Notes: generated by a model not told the origin, from the letters alone. A stretch of DNA of 16,206 nt from JACOTK01 sp038256565 (GCA_038256565.1 JBBSKG010000059.1:1-16206); one strand, 5' to 3'; shown: positions 7,559-13,749, counted from the first letter of the stretch. Made by a program: numbers and translations.

Positions 7559-7663
7559 TTAGTGGCTGACATGAAACAACTCGCGCGGCCGGAGGCCGAG
7601 TTGTGATACCCACCAAGGAAAACTTTGAAAGTGCCGCGCAAGTTGTTTCATTGCGGGCACTTA
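7559..7663 (+). repeat. Structured inverted-repeat element, copy B
   Basis: A 19-bp helix pairs 7571-7589 with 7633-7651 with one C-A mismatch (7582/7640). An imperfect outer helix reaches 7559/7663 (GTG 7562-7564 with CAC 7658-7660). The centre keeps the mini-hairpin CGGCC-GGA-GGCCG (7586-7598) and an ATACC-CACCAAGG stretch comparable to copy A. Compared with copy A, stem pair T6673-A6740 is replaced by A7578-T7644, a compensatory change. It starts 4 nt after the SDR stop, and its right arm includes the last codons and stop of the PAP2 gene. It could act as a bidirectional terminator here, but copy A, upstream of SDR, cannot have that role. Confidence 0.8.
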
Positions 7664-8403
7664 GTTTTGGTTTGGCGATGAAGATCCCACTGGCGACCGA
7701 TTAGATATCCAAGACCCAGGACGAGGGCGCCCCCTGCTGCGTCTAGCCAGAAGTGATTGGCGGTCACCACGATCGCAAAGAGTGTTGCTATCGGATATGC
7801 AATCACTAACACACGCGACCAGACGTGACGCATCGCTGGAAGAAGCACGAGGGCTGACCATGTTGACCAACCAAAGTGCAGGCTGGGCATAGCTGCGTAT
7901 TGGTTGGAGACTGCCTTCATCGACTCGGAGTCAAATGACCATAAACCCCCAAAGTCGGCAAGGGTGTCTATGAAGCCGTAGGTGTTAGGCAACAGGCGAG
8001 GTGGCAGGAGGGGGAAGAACGCGAACCCAATGAGTGCAAGGCCAGTTGTGGCGGCAAGCGTTGTACGCCAGCGCACGTAGCGATGAGTCCCCCGACGGAA
8101 TAGAAAGATCAGTGCAAAGGCGGTTACGACGAAATGGAATGAGCCGTAAAATATATTCCATGCCTGAATAAACCATCGAGTATTGAGAAACCATTGTTGA
8201 ATAGTTTCTTCGTGAAACAAGCCAAGAGCTCGTTCAACCGAGATGACCCACTTGGCGTTGGCAAACGCATCTGCTTCACTCACCGCAGCTGAGCCGAACT
8301 GGTTGCGTATGAATGAGTAGATGACATAAAAGGCCAGAGCGTAGAGAACCTCTTTCCACCAACGCAGATGGAAGGTATTCCCCGGTGAAGGGGCCGAGGT
8401 CAT
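7648..8403 (-). CDS. PAP2-superfamily membrane phosphatase/phosphotransferase
   Basis: A 251-residue multi-spanning membrane protein with about six hydrophobic segments. The PAP2 motifs are AMPSLHFGWS (171-180, His176) and TANHFWLDAAGG (214-225, His217 and Asp221). The first PAP2 motif (KxxxxxxRP) is not evident, as in the PAP2_3 or inositol-phosphorylceramide-synthase-like branch, so the enzyme may transfer a phospho-head group between lipids rather than simply hydrolyse phosphatidate. Its ATG overlaps the stop of the upstream membrane-protein gene (ATGA, 8400-8403), which implies translational coupling and a joint role in lipid handling. The C-terminal codons lie in the right arm of repeat copy B. 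Fold confident, reaction uncertain. Confidence 0.88.
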   Translation of the reverse strand: MTSAPSPGNTFHLRWWKEVLYALAFYVIYSFIRNQFGSAAVSEADAFANAKWVISVERALGLFHEETIQQWFLNTRWFIQAWNIFYGSFHFVVTAFALIFLFRRGTHRYVRWRTTLAATTGLALIGFAFFPLLPPRLLPNTYGFIDTLADFGGLWSFDSESMKAVSNQYAAMPSLHFGWSTWSALVLLPAMRHVWSRVLVIAYPIATLFAIVVTANHFWLDAAGGALVLGLGYLIGRQWDLHRQTKTKCPQ

Positions 8404-9356
8404 GCCAGCATGCGTTGCGGTTTCGATCCAATGGCAAATGCTGGAGCCCCGAGCAGACTCACAACCAAGTTGACGCCATAGATCAAGATTCCAAGCGCAA
8501 TAGCTTCTTCAGTTGCTATACCCAAAGGATGCAAGAAGAGCACGAATGCCCCCTCGCGCACCCCGAGACCTCCGAGCGAGATAGGCAAAACTTGTGCGAT
8601 CGCAACGGCAGGCATGAATGCCAATATTGCCGTTGGTCCTACAGGCAGCCCAAGCACACGGGCGGCAGCGAATGCGCCCAGCATGACCACAAGTTGGTAG
8701 GCGAACCCCACAGCCAATACTCCAGCAGCGGCAGAGGGGTTATGGCGGAAACGACCTAGACCTAGGTGTACGGCGTTGGCGAAACGGGCCCAGCCAGCAG
8801 AACTACTCAAACGGTTACCGACCCAGGGGCTAGAAACTGCCATCAGGAGCAGCGTTAGAACGACCAGGGTTCCAATAGCGATGGTCAGTGCAATGTGACT
8901 TGGAGTACCAAATGAGCGCAGATTGGGGTTGATAATGAGCCCCGCCAGGGTGATTACGGGCAAGACCAGCCAGCCCGTAAGGCGCTCTAGTACGACAGAA
9001 GCGAACGTATCGGGCCTTTCCCCATTCGAGGCCGAGAGGCGGGTGACTCGTAGAACGTCGCCGCCAACGGTTGAGGGGAGGAAGTTACCTACGAATAGGC
9101 CAGCTAGATAGTGGCTGAACAGGGTGCGGGTCTTGGCTCTAAGTCCGAGTGCGACTAGTACTTGTCGCCAACGCAGTGTTGACAAGATGATACCGAGCAA
9201 TGTGACGACCATGGTGATGGCGAGCCATAGGCCAGCGCGTGCATCCCAATCGGGAATCAAGGCGGAGAGCTTCACCCGTGGGATGAGTAGGGCAAGCATA
9301 ATGCAACTGACAAGGGCTCGGGCGGGGACGACCCATGATTTTCGGCCTTTGTCCAT
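8400..9356 (-). CDS. UPF0104/LPG-synthase-like integral membrane protein
   Basis: A 318-residue protein with about eight or nine hydrophobic segments. It carries the family signatures LRWRQVL (61-67), GLFVGNFLPSTVGGDVLR (86-103) and LPISLGGLGVREG (257-269). These match the transmembrane domain of lysylphosphatidylglycerol synthases (MprF) and AglD-like proteins. The soluble lysyl-transferase domain of MprF is absent, so a lipid flippase or carrier role is more likely than aminoacylation. The ATG at 9356 is preceded by a G-rich GGGGGTGA sequence. It is the first gene of a two-gene unit with the PAP2 protein (4-nt overlap) and is divergent from the alpha/beta hydrolase. Confidence 0.88.
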   Translation of the reverse strand: MDKGRKSWVVPARALVSCIMLALLIPRVKLSALIPDWDARAGLWLAITMVVTLLGIILSTLRWRQVLVALGLRAKTRTLFSHYLAGLFVGNFLPSTVGGDVLRVTRLSASNGERPDTFASVVLERLTGWLVLPVITLAGLIINPNLRSFGTPSHIALTIAIGTLVVLTLLLMAVSSPWVGNRLSSSAGWARFANAVHLGLGRFRHNPSAAAGVLAVGFAYQLVVMLGAFAAARVLGLPVGPTAILAFMPAVAIAQVLPISLGGLGVREGAFVLFLHPLGIATEEAIALGILIYGVNLVVSLLGAPAFAIGSKPQRMLA

Positions 9357-9467
9357 CTCGTCACCCCCATCTTGTTACCTAGATTTCACCTTAGCTACTA
9401 AGCCTACGCCTCCTTAGCAGGAAAGCGCTATAGACAAACTCTTGTAACCATGGGGCAGAATAGGCGC

Positions 9468-10304
9468 ATGATGGTGTCTGGGCGACAAGTGATGCTTCCT
9501 TCAATCGAAGTTTCCATCCTTGAGGCAGGCAGTGGTGGTAAGCCCATGATGTTCTTGCATGGTTTTGCTGGAGGTAAAGAGGACTACGCAGGTCAGCTCT
9601 CTGGTCTTGCTGTCTCTGGTTACCACGTGGTTGCGCCTGATTTACGGGGACACGGGGCCAGCGGAGCTCCTTTTGATGAAGCTTCCTACAGCTTTGAGAT
9701 TATTGCAGCAGATGTCGTTGAGTTGGTGGAAGTTTTGGGGTGGAAAAACTTCATCTTGGTTGGCCATTCTATGGGAGGCATGGTTGCCCAAGAGGTGGCG
9801 CTTCTTGCAGGAGATCGGGTTTCGGTTCTTGTGTTGGTTGACACCAGCGCCGGAGGTCTTGATATGGACCGGGGGCCTGCATTGGCGGCAGTGGAACTCG
9901 TGCGAACTGCGGGTACAGAAAGACTGGCTACTTTGATAGCTGCCATGGGCGGAGCGGGGCCTCTAGACAGCGAGGCCGCTCGACGTTTTAGCGATAGCGA
10001 ACCGGGATGGGTTGAGCGAGGCGATGCCAACCTTCGCAACGCGTCTGACGCGATGTATGCAGCAATGTTGATAGCAATGGTTGATCGCCCCGATCGACGA
10101 GAGGCCCTCGCATCGCTGACGATGCCAACACTCGTAATGGTCGGCGATCAAGACGAACCTTTTCGTGCTCTATGCGAGGACTTGGCTGCCGCCATTCCAA
10201 CCGCTCGCCTCGTAGTAATTCCCGAAAGCGGCCACACCCCCATGCAGGAAGCCGCAAAAGAGTGGTCAACCGCCCTATCAAAGTTCCTAGCCGACCTGAG
10301 CTGA
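9468..10304 (+). CDS. Alpha/beta hydrolase fold protein
   Basis: A serine hydrolase of about 278 residues. Visible are the oxyanion-hole HGFAGG segment, the DLRGHGASGAP loop, and the nucleophile elbow VGHSMGG with Ser101. The likely acid is Asp229 (VGDQDEPF) and the likely base His256 (ESGHTPMQE), numbered from ATG 9468. The cap region (about 125-190) is Ala/Gly-rich. The substrate cannot be predicted; relatives include esterases, haloperoxidase-like and lactone hydrolases. Three in-frame ATGs are possible (9450, 9468, 9471). The one at 9468 is preferred because CAGAAT, a near -10 box, lies 6 nt upstream, but this is not decisive. Divergent from the UPF0104 gene and convergent with the thioesterase. 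Confidence 0.88.
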   Translation: MMVSGRQVMLPSIEVSILEAGSGGKPMMFLHGFAGGKEDYAGQLSGLAVSGYHVVAPDLRGHGASGAPFDEASYSFEIIAADVVELVEVLGWKNFILVGHSMGGMVAQEVALLAGDRVSVLVLVDTSAGGLDMDRGPALAAVELVRTAGTERLATLIAAMGGAGPLDSEAARRFSDSEPGWVERGDANLRNASDAMYAAMLIAMVDRPDRREALASLTMPTLVMVGDQDEPFRALCEDLAAAIPTARLVVIPESGHTPMQEAAKEWSTALSKFLADLS

Positions 10305-10368
10305 ACTTTCGGTAGTGGCGGCCTTTTCGGTTCCTGATCAACTGCCATCGCCCAGCGCCCAGGGAGTT

Positions 10369-10746
10369 TTATTGGAGGCGTTCTAGGAAGCGGCGGGTGG
10401 TTACGATTACGCGGGTGAGTTTTCCTACGGCTATGAGGCCTTGATCGTCTGTTACTGAAACCGTGAAAATGAGGCGGCGTCCTTCTATTTTGGCAAGAGT
10501 TGCCTCGGCGCGTACTCGATTGCCAATCTTGACGGGGGCAACATGGTCGAGTTGAACAGTGTGGCCGACGCTGGTTTGCTCACCGGTAAGTTGGCCTTCA
10601 ATGGCGGCAACACTGGCTTCTTCGCATAGGGCAATGATGCGCGCAGTGGCCAAAACCGGCACCTTGCCACAGCGTTGAGCCTCAGCGGTATCCTCTGGTT
10701 GAACGATGAGTTCAAGCTCGGCGGATAAACCGCATTCAAGCTGCAT
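10369..10746 (-). CDS. FlK-like hotdog-fold thioesterase
   Basis: A 125-residue single hotdog domain. The segments PVLATARIIALCEEAS, TSVGHTVQLDHVAPVKIG and EGRRLIFTVSVTDDQGLIAVGKLTRVIV match the fluoroacetyl-CoA-thioesterase-like family. Thr34, Glu42 and His68 have the same spacing (8 and 26 residues) as the Thr42-Glu50-His76 triad of FlK. Most homologues are not fluoroacetate enzymes and probably clear small acyl-CoAs, so a general acyl-CoA thioesterase is the safe call. The ATG at 10746 is chosen over upstream in-frame codons because TATCCT lies exactly 7 nt before it and the family start fits. It has its own promoter and is divergent from the PHP gene. Confidence 0.85.
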   Translation of the reverse strand: MQLECGLSAELELIVQPEDTAEAQRCGKVPVLATARIIALCEEASVAAIEGQLTGEQTSVGHTVQLDHVAPVKIGNRVRAEATLAKIEGRRLIFTVSVTDDQGLIAVGKLTRVIVTTRRFLERLQ

Positions 10747-10753
10747 GTACCCG

Positions 10754-10759
10754 AGGATA
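10754..10759 (-). promoter_or_regulatory. -10 box of leaderless thioesterase promoter
   Basis: TATCCT on the minus strand, 7 nt before ATG 10746. It fixes the start and rules out the longer reading frame to 10788. Confidence 0.55.
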
Positions 10760-10804
10760 TGACTCTTGTGGGCCGAGGGCCAATGCACCTTTAGACTGGA
10801 CGAC

Positions 10805-10810
10805 TACTAT
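10805..10810 (+). promoter_or_regulatory. -10 box of leaderless PHP/uppP promoter
   Basis: TACTAT lies 6 nt before ATG 10817. The thioesterase -10 box on the other strand is about 45 bp away, so the two genes share a very compact divergent promoter region. Confidence 0.55.
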
Positions 10811-10816
10811 GCGTCC

Positions 10817-11533
10817 ATGAGCGCGCTCATCCGCCACCCTCATCTGTCTGATGACGTGCCGTTTGGCTGGGTGCGAGTTGACTGCCACAGCCACACGATG
10901 TGGTCGGGCGATGCGACTACAACTCCAGATGAGATGGAAGAAGCGGTGGAGTCGTGTGGCATCGAGGTGTTGTGCATAACCGATCACGGAACTATCGATG
11001 GGGCGTTGGCGCTTCGTGATCGCCTTGCATGTCGAGTGATAGTTGGCCAAGAAACCCGTACCTCTGTCGGCGAAGTGATCGGCCTTTTCTTAACGGATCG
11101 CATTGCTCCAGGTCTGGGGCCTTTCGAGGTGGCAGAGCGCATCCGTGAACAGGGCGGGCTCGTTTACATTCCCCATCCTTTTGACCCGATGCGCCAATGT
11201 CTGCGCCGTAAAGAACTTCTCGATCTCATAGCGGCGGGCATGGTTGACGCTATTGAGGTGTTCAACGCCAAAACCTCCTTGGCTCACCTAAATGCCGAAG
11301 CCGCATCGTTGGCCAAGAGCGAAGGACTGCCCGGTGGAGCAGGCAGCGATGCTCATATCGCTGAGGCCCTTGGTGCTGGCTATGTGATGATGCCTGACTT
11401 TGATGGACCCGAGTCATTTTTAGAAGGGCTGCACCACGCCAAGGTCGTGGGCCATCACTACGATGCGGCCAGACCATGGCGGGCTCGTATCGTCCCATCG
11501 CTGAGTTCAGACCTGTCTTCTAAGCCCCTTTAA
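10817..11533 (+). CDS. PHP-domain metal-dependent phosphoesterase
   Basis: A 238-residue protein with a full set of PHP metal ligands: DCHSHTMWSGDA (His24, His26, Asp32), ITDHGTIDGA (Asp56, His57), Glu79 in VGQE, His120 in IPHPFD, and GSDAHIAEALG (Asp178, His180). A C-terminal PHP-associated segment (from about 190) follows. Relatives hydrolyse small phosphate esters, 3',5'-bisnucleotides or short RNA ends; the substrate here is unknown. The start at ATG 10817 is set by TACTAT 6 nt upstream; a longer TTG-initiated frame would run through that promoter. uppP follows 18 nt after the stop on the same strand, so the two are probably co-transcribed. Confidence 0.88.
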   Translation: MSALIRHPHLSDDVPFGWVRVDCHSHTMWSGDATTTPDEMEEAVESCGIEVLCITDHGTIDGALALRDRLACRVIVGQETRTSVGEVIGLFLTDRIAPGLGPFEVAERIREQGGLVYIPHPFDPMRQCLRRKELLDLIAAGMVDAIEVFNAKTSLAHLNAEAASLAKSEGLPGGAGSDAHIAEALGAGYVMMPDFDGPESFLEGLHHAKVVGHHYDAARPWRARIVPSLSSDLSSKPL

Positions 11534-11551
11534 CAAAGAGAACTACTACCG

Positions 11552-12469
11552 ATGCCAATTATTCACGCAATTATTTTGGGTATTACTCAAGGCCTGGCAG
11601 AGTTTCTTCCTATTTCTTCAAGTGGGCACCTCCAGCTCGTTCCTTGGCTCTTTGGTTGGGACGATTTCGCCAGTCGTCCAGCGTTTGAATCAATTTTTGA
11701 TGTCGCTTTGCACATGGGCACCTTGCTTGGAGCCATTGCCTATTTCCGCCGTGACTTGGTCAGCCTTGCTATTGCAGGCATGGGGGCACTGACTAAGGGA
11801 GGCCCTAGTGGGCGAACAAAAGAAGATGCCATAGCAACGACCGAGACTTCGGTTCACCCGTCAGCGGTCGAGTTTGTCGACGGTCCTAGCCCCAAAGATG
11901 AGGCCCGTCTTGCCTGGCTGTTGGTGGTATCGGTTATTCCCGCAGCAATTATGGGCGCACTATTTGAGGAGTACTTTGCCAAGATCGGCGAGGCCGAGTG
12001 GGCGATTGGTCTTCTGCTGATCGTCTTTGGTCTGGTGTTGTTATGGGCAGATCGACTGGGTGGCGACAGGCCTGCGCACGATTTTCGTTGGCGCGATGCG
12101 TTGTTGATGGGAGGGGCCCAAGCACTTGCCCTTCAGCCTGGTGTTTCTCGCTCGGGTGTGACAATCACGATGGCCCGTAAGCTCGGGTTTCAACGTGATG
12201 GTGCAGCTCGGCTGTCTTTCCTAATGAGCCTGCCTGTTATTGCTGGCGCAGGAGTTTTCAAAGGGCTTGATCTTGTGAGCCAAGGTGGGGTGCCAGCAGA
12301 CTTACGAGTGGCTTTTGTTGCAGGCATGGTTTCTTCGGGCCTAACGGGCTGGGTGGCAGTTTGGGGCACTTTGCGTTTGGTTCGCACTCGCACCTTTACC
12401 CCCTTTGTGATCTATCGATTGATAGTCGGAGCGGGTGTGATTGTTATTGCAGCTTCCAGTTTTCGCTAA
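11552..12469 (+). CDS. uppP: Undecaprenyl-diphosphatase UppP (BacA)
   Basis: Integral membrane enzyme that converts undecaprenyl diphosphate to the monophosphate carrier for peptidoglycan and polysaccharide synthesis; its activity gives low-level bacitracin resistance. The first signature GITQGLAEFLPISSSGHL (10-27, Glu17, His26) and the second, LQPGVSRSGVTIT (194-206, Ser199-Arg200-Ser201), are both present. The protein is 305 residues against about 273 in E. coli. The extra length is a hydrophilic insert at about residues 78-118 (Lys/Thr/Glu/Asp-rich) between membrane segments. The first acidic position of the usual EGxxEFLP motif is Gln13, a known variant. A weak AAAGAGA Shine-Dalgarno sequence lies upstream; probably second in an operon after the PHP gene. 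The TAA stop is the start of a 15-bp repeat shared with element A. Confidence 0.95.
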   Translation: MPIIHAIILGITQGLAEFLPISSSGHLQLVPWLFGWDDFASRPAFESIFDVALHMGTLLGAIAYFRRDLVSLAIAGMGALTKGGPSGRTKEDAIATTETSVHPSAVEFVDGPSPKDEARLAWLLVVSVIPAAIMGALFEEYFAKIGEAEWAIGLLLIVFGLVLLWADRLGGDRPAHDFRWRDALLMGGAQALALQPGVSRSGVTITMARKLGFQRDGAARLSFLMSLPVIAGAGVFKGLDLVSQGGVPADLRVAFVAGMVSSGLTGWVAVWGTLRLVRTRTFTPFVIYRLIVGAGVIVIAASSFR

Positions 12470-12481
12470 GGACCCGAGACA
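12467..12481 (+). repeat. 15-bp copy of the outer arm of element A
   Basis: TAAGGACCCGAGACA here is identical to 6654-6668, the left outer arm of the structured repeat. It covers the uppP stop codon and the 12-nt gap to the convergent cpaB-like gene. No matching opposite arm was found nearby, so it may be a remnant or a chance match. Confidence 0.5.
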
Positions 12482-13153
12482 TCAGGCTCCATTGAGCACG
12501 ATCGTTACAACCCCAGCGGTTAGGGCATAGGCAACGCGTGCCGCTTCCTCTTCGGTGAGTGCAAGAGTCACGTTCTCTTCGTTAACGGCGATGACGACGG
12601 CATTTCTGGCAATGGGAAAGGTCGGAGCGGCTGCATTAGTGGTTGGGGGTCCAGTAGCTGAAGTAGGGGTATTAAGTGTTGCAAGAACATCGAGGCGGTC
12701 ACCACGTTCTAAGGCAAGAGAACCAACTCCGGTTGGAACCGCAATGGCGCGTCCTCCTGGTGGAATTAATGATGCCGTTGTAGAAAGTCCTCCTGGAGAA
12801 AGCCGAGAATTTAAGACGGCTTCGCCATGTTGAATGTCGGCAGAGACCATCGTTCCGTTGACCGCCGAGCGCAATGCGTCCTTGGGCACAAGTGCTGATG
12901 GATATGAACGAACTTCGGTGTTGTTAGGCCCAAGTATGTTGCCTGCCGGTACATCTTTGGTGGCCACCAACACTGGGCGCATGTCGCCAAAGCGGGAGGC
13001 TTCGACCTCGGCTCGGCCAAGGACTTGGGTCACGGTTATGCCGGTGACAAGACTAAGCGTGCCAGCTACGACCCAAAAGAGCAGAGGGTGACGTCTAATG
13101 CGCCAAGCGGGAACTCGATTACCAAGAGAACGAGTGGGTAAGCCAGGCGCCAT
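12482..13153 (-). CDS. SAF-domain, CpaB/RcpC-like membrane-anchored protein
   Basis: A 223-residue protein. Residues 1-20 are Arg-rich and cytoplasmic, one membrane anchor lies at about 22-45 (HPLLFWVVAGTLSLVTGITV), and an SAF domain follows at about 58-122 (RPVLVATKDVPAGNILGPNN... DIQHGEAVL). The RcpC-like part (about 125-223) contains GRAIAVPTGVGSLALERGDRLDV and a Pro/Thr linker. In Flp/Tad pili, CpaB is a periplasmic assembly protein, but no other tad or cpa gene is in the window. In actinobacteria, stand-alone SAF proteins of this kind sit next to fmdB, so a pilus role is not assured. An AAGGA Shine-Dalgarno sequence lies 6 nt before ATG 13153. It lies downstream of the FmdB gene on the same strand after a 121-nt AT-rich gap, so it may have its own promoter. 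Confidence 0.82.
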   Translation of the reverse strand: MAPGLPTRSLGNRVPAWRIRRHPLLFWVVAGTLSLVTGITVTQVLGRAEVEASRFGDMRPVLVATKDVPAGNILGPNNTEVRSYPSALVPKDALRSAVNGTMVSADIQHGEAVLNSRLSPGGLSTTASLIPPGGRAIAVPTGVGSLALERGDRLDVLATLNTPTSATGPPTTNAAAPTFPIARNAVVIAVNEENVTLALTEEEAARVAYALTAGVVTIVLNGA

Positions 13154-13274
13154 GGGAAGTCCTTGTGATTCGATTCAGCAATAAGGTGGGGGCAGTCGAG
13201 TCACTAAAATAGCATGAAATACTTTATAAGACCTAACTGGTCATTTTGGGATCCCAGAATTACGAAACTCAGTA
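13154..13274. other. AT-rich gap between fmdB-like gene and cpaB-like gene
   Basis: Holds a near-palindrome around TGGGATCCCA (13244-13259) and a short GACC-AGTTA-GGTC hairpin (13230-13242) on the minus strand. Either could end the fmdB transcript. The AT-rich stretch at 13200-13230 may hold a cpaB promoter, but no clean -35/-10 pair can be named. Confidence 0.35.
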
Positions 13275-13664
13275 TTAAGAGGCGGGAGTGCTCGAGGGTG
13301 AAGGCTTTGGACTGGAAGAAGCGCCTGAGTCGCTGGCCGTTTTTGAAGGACTTGATGTCGAGGTGCTGGGCGAACTTGATGAGTCAGATGAACCTGCTGA
13401 AGAGCTGCCCGATGAGTCAGATGAACCCGATGAGGAAGTAGACGAAGCTTCTGAAGTGGAAGTAGAAGAGGCAGCTGAAGACGACTTGCCACGGCTGTCT
13501 GTCTTGTAGAAGCCGCTTCCCTTAAAGGAAATACCCACTGCTCCAAAGATCTTGCGAAGCGAGCAATTACAAGAAGGGCACACGGTTAGAGCAGCGTCTT
13601 CAAAGTTTTGAGAAACTTCGAGTTGTTGGCCACAATCCTTGCAGGCGTATTCGTAAATGGGCAT
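13275..13664 (-). CDS. FmdB-family zinc-ribbon protein with Ser-rich tail (Ruc-like)
   Basis: A 129-residue protein. The N-terminal zinc ribbon (1-60) has Cys8/Cys11 (ACKDCG) and Cys29/Cys32 (CPSC), then LRKIFGAVGISFKGSGFYKTD, the standard FmdB-family ending. Residues 61-129 are almost only Ser, Thr, Ala, Pro and Asp and should be disordered. The head closely resembles mycobacterial Rv0991c (Ruc), described as a redox-regulated chaperone with a zinc ribbon and a disordered C-terminus. The ATG at 13664 has a strong GGAGG 5 nt upstream; the longer frame to 13766 crosses the operator and is rejected. A CIRCE-like HrcA operator lies 32-58 bp upstream of the start, which suggests heat-shock control. 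Chaperone function is an inference by analogy. Confidence 0.88.
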   Translation of the reverse strand: MPIYEYACKDCGQQLEVSQNFEDAALTVCPSCNCSLRKIFGAVGISFKGSGFYKTDSRGKSSSAASSTSTSEASSTSSSGSSDSSGSSSAGSSDSSSSPSTSTSSPSKTASDSGASSSPKPSPSSTPAS

Positions 13665-13695
13665 GAAATCCTCCGGGAGGGAACCGAGGCCGAAG

Positions 13696-13722
13696 CTGGC
13701 ACTCGACAAAGGCAAGTGCCAG
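13696..13722. promoter_or_regulatory. CIRCE-like HrcA operator
   Basis: CTGGCACTC-N9-AAGTGCCAG: an 8-bp inverted repeat with the exact 9-bp spacing of CIRCE (TTAGCACTC-N9-GAGTGCTAA), in the GGCACTC/AGTGCC form that I recall from high-GC actinobacteria. It overlaps a TACACT -10 candidate (minus, 13721-13726) for the fmdB-like gene, so a bound repressor would block that promoter. Its right end is 21 bp before the plsY -10 box, so it touches the plsY -35 region as well. Confidence 0.75.
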
Positions 13723-13743
13723 TGTACATTCCCTCTCTCCCCG

Positions 13744-13749
13744 TACCAT
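13744..13749 (+). promoter_or_regulatory. -10 box of leaderless plsY promoter
   Basis: TACCAT lies 6 nt before the plsY ATG (13756). It lies just right of the CIRCE-like operator. Confidence 0.5.

Noticed and set aside
6653..7663. Integron-like cassette: SDR flanked by two attC-like hairpins
   Set aside because: attC sites end with RYYYAAC on the left and GTTRRRY on the right. The ends here read the other way (TTAGG inwards), the stems are far more complete than attC stems, the SDR has its own promoter, and no integrase is present.
9397..9420. Short inverted repeat CTAAG...CTTAG between UPF0104 and alpha/beta hydrolase genes
   Set aside because: Only 5-6 bp per arm in a T/A-rich gap; too weak to call an operator.
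10747..10788. Longer start for the thioesterase
   Set aside because: The extra 14 codons cover the TATCCT box; the family start fits ATG 10746.
12482..13153. Part of a Flp/Tad pilus cluster
   Set aside because: Only a CpaB-like SAF protein is present; no cpaA, cpaC, cpaE, cpaF, tadB/C or flp pilin gene is in the window.
13214..13441. Plus-strand ORF with basic composition
   Set aside because: Another shadow of the fmdB tail, with no ribosome-binding site or family resemblance.
13288..13509. Very acidic plus-strand ORF (Glu/Asp-rich, 73 aa)
   Set aside because: It is the antisense of the Ser-rich FmdB tail; complementing Ser/Thr codons in this frame yields Glu/Asp. It has no start signal.
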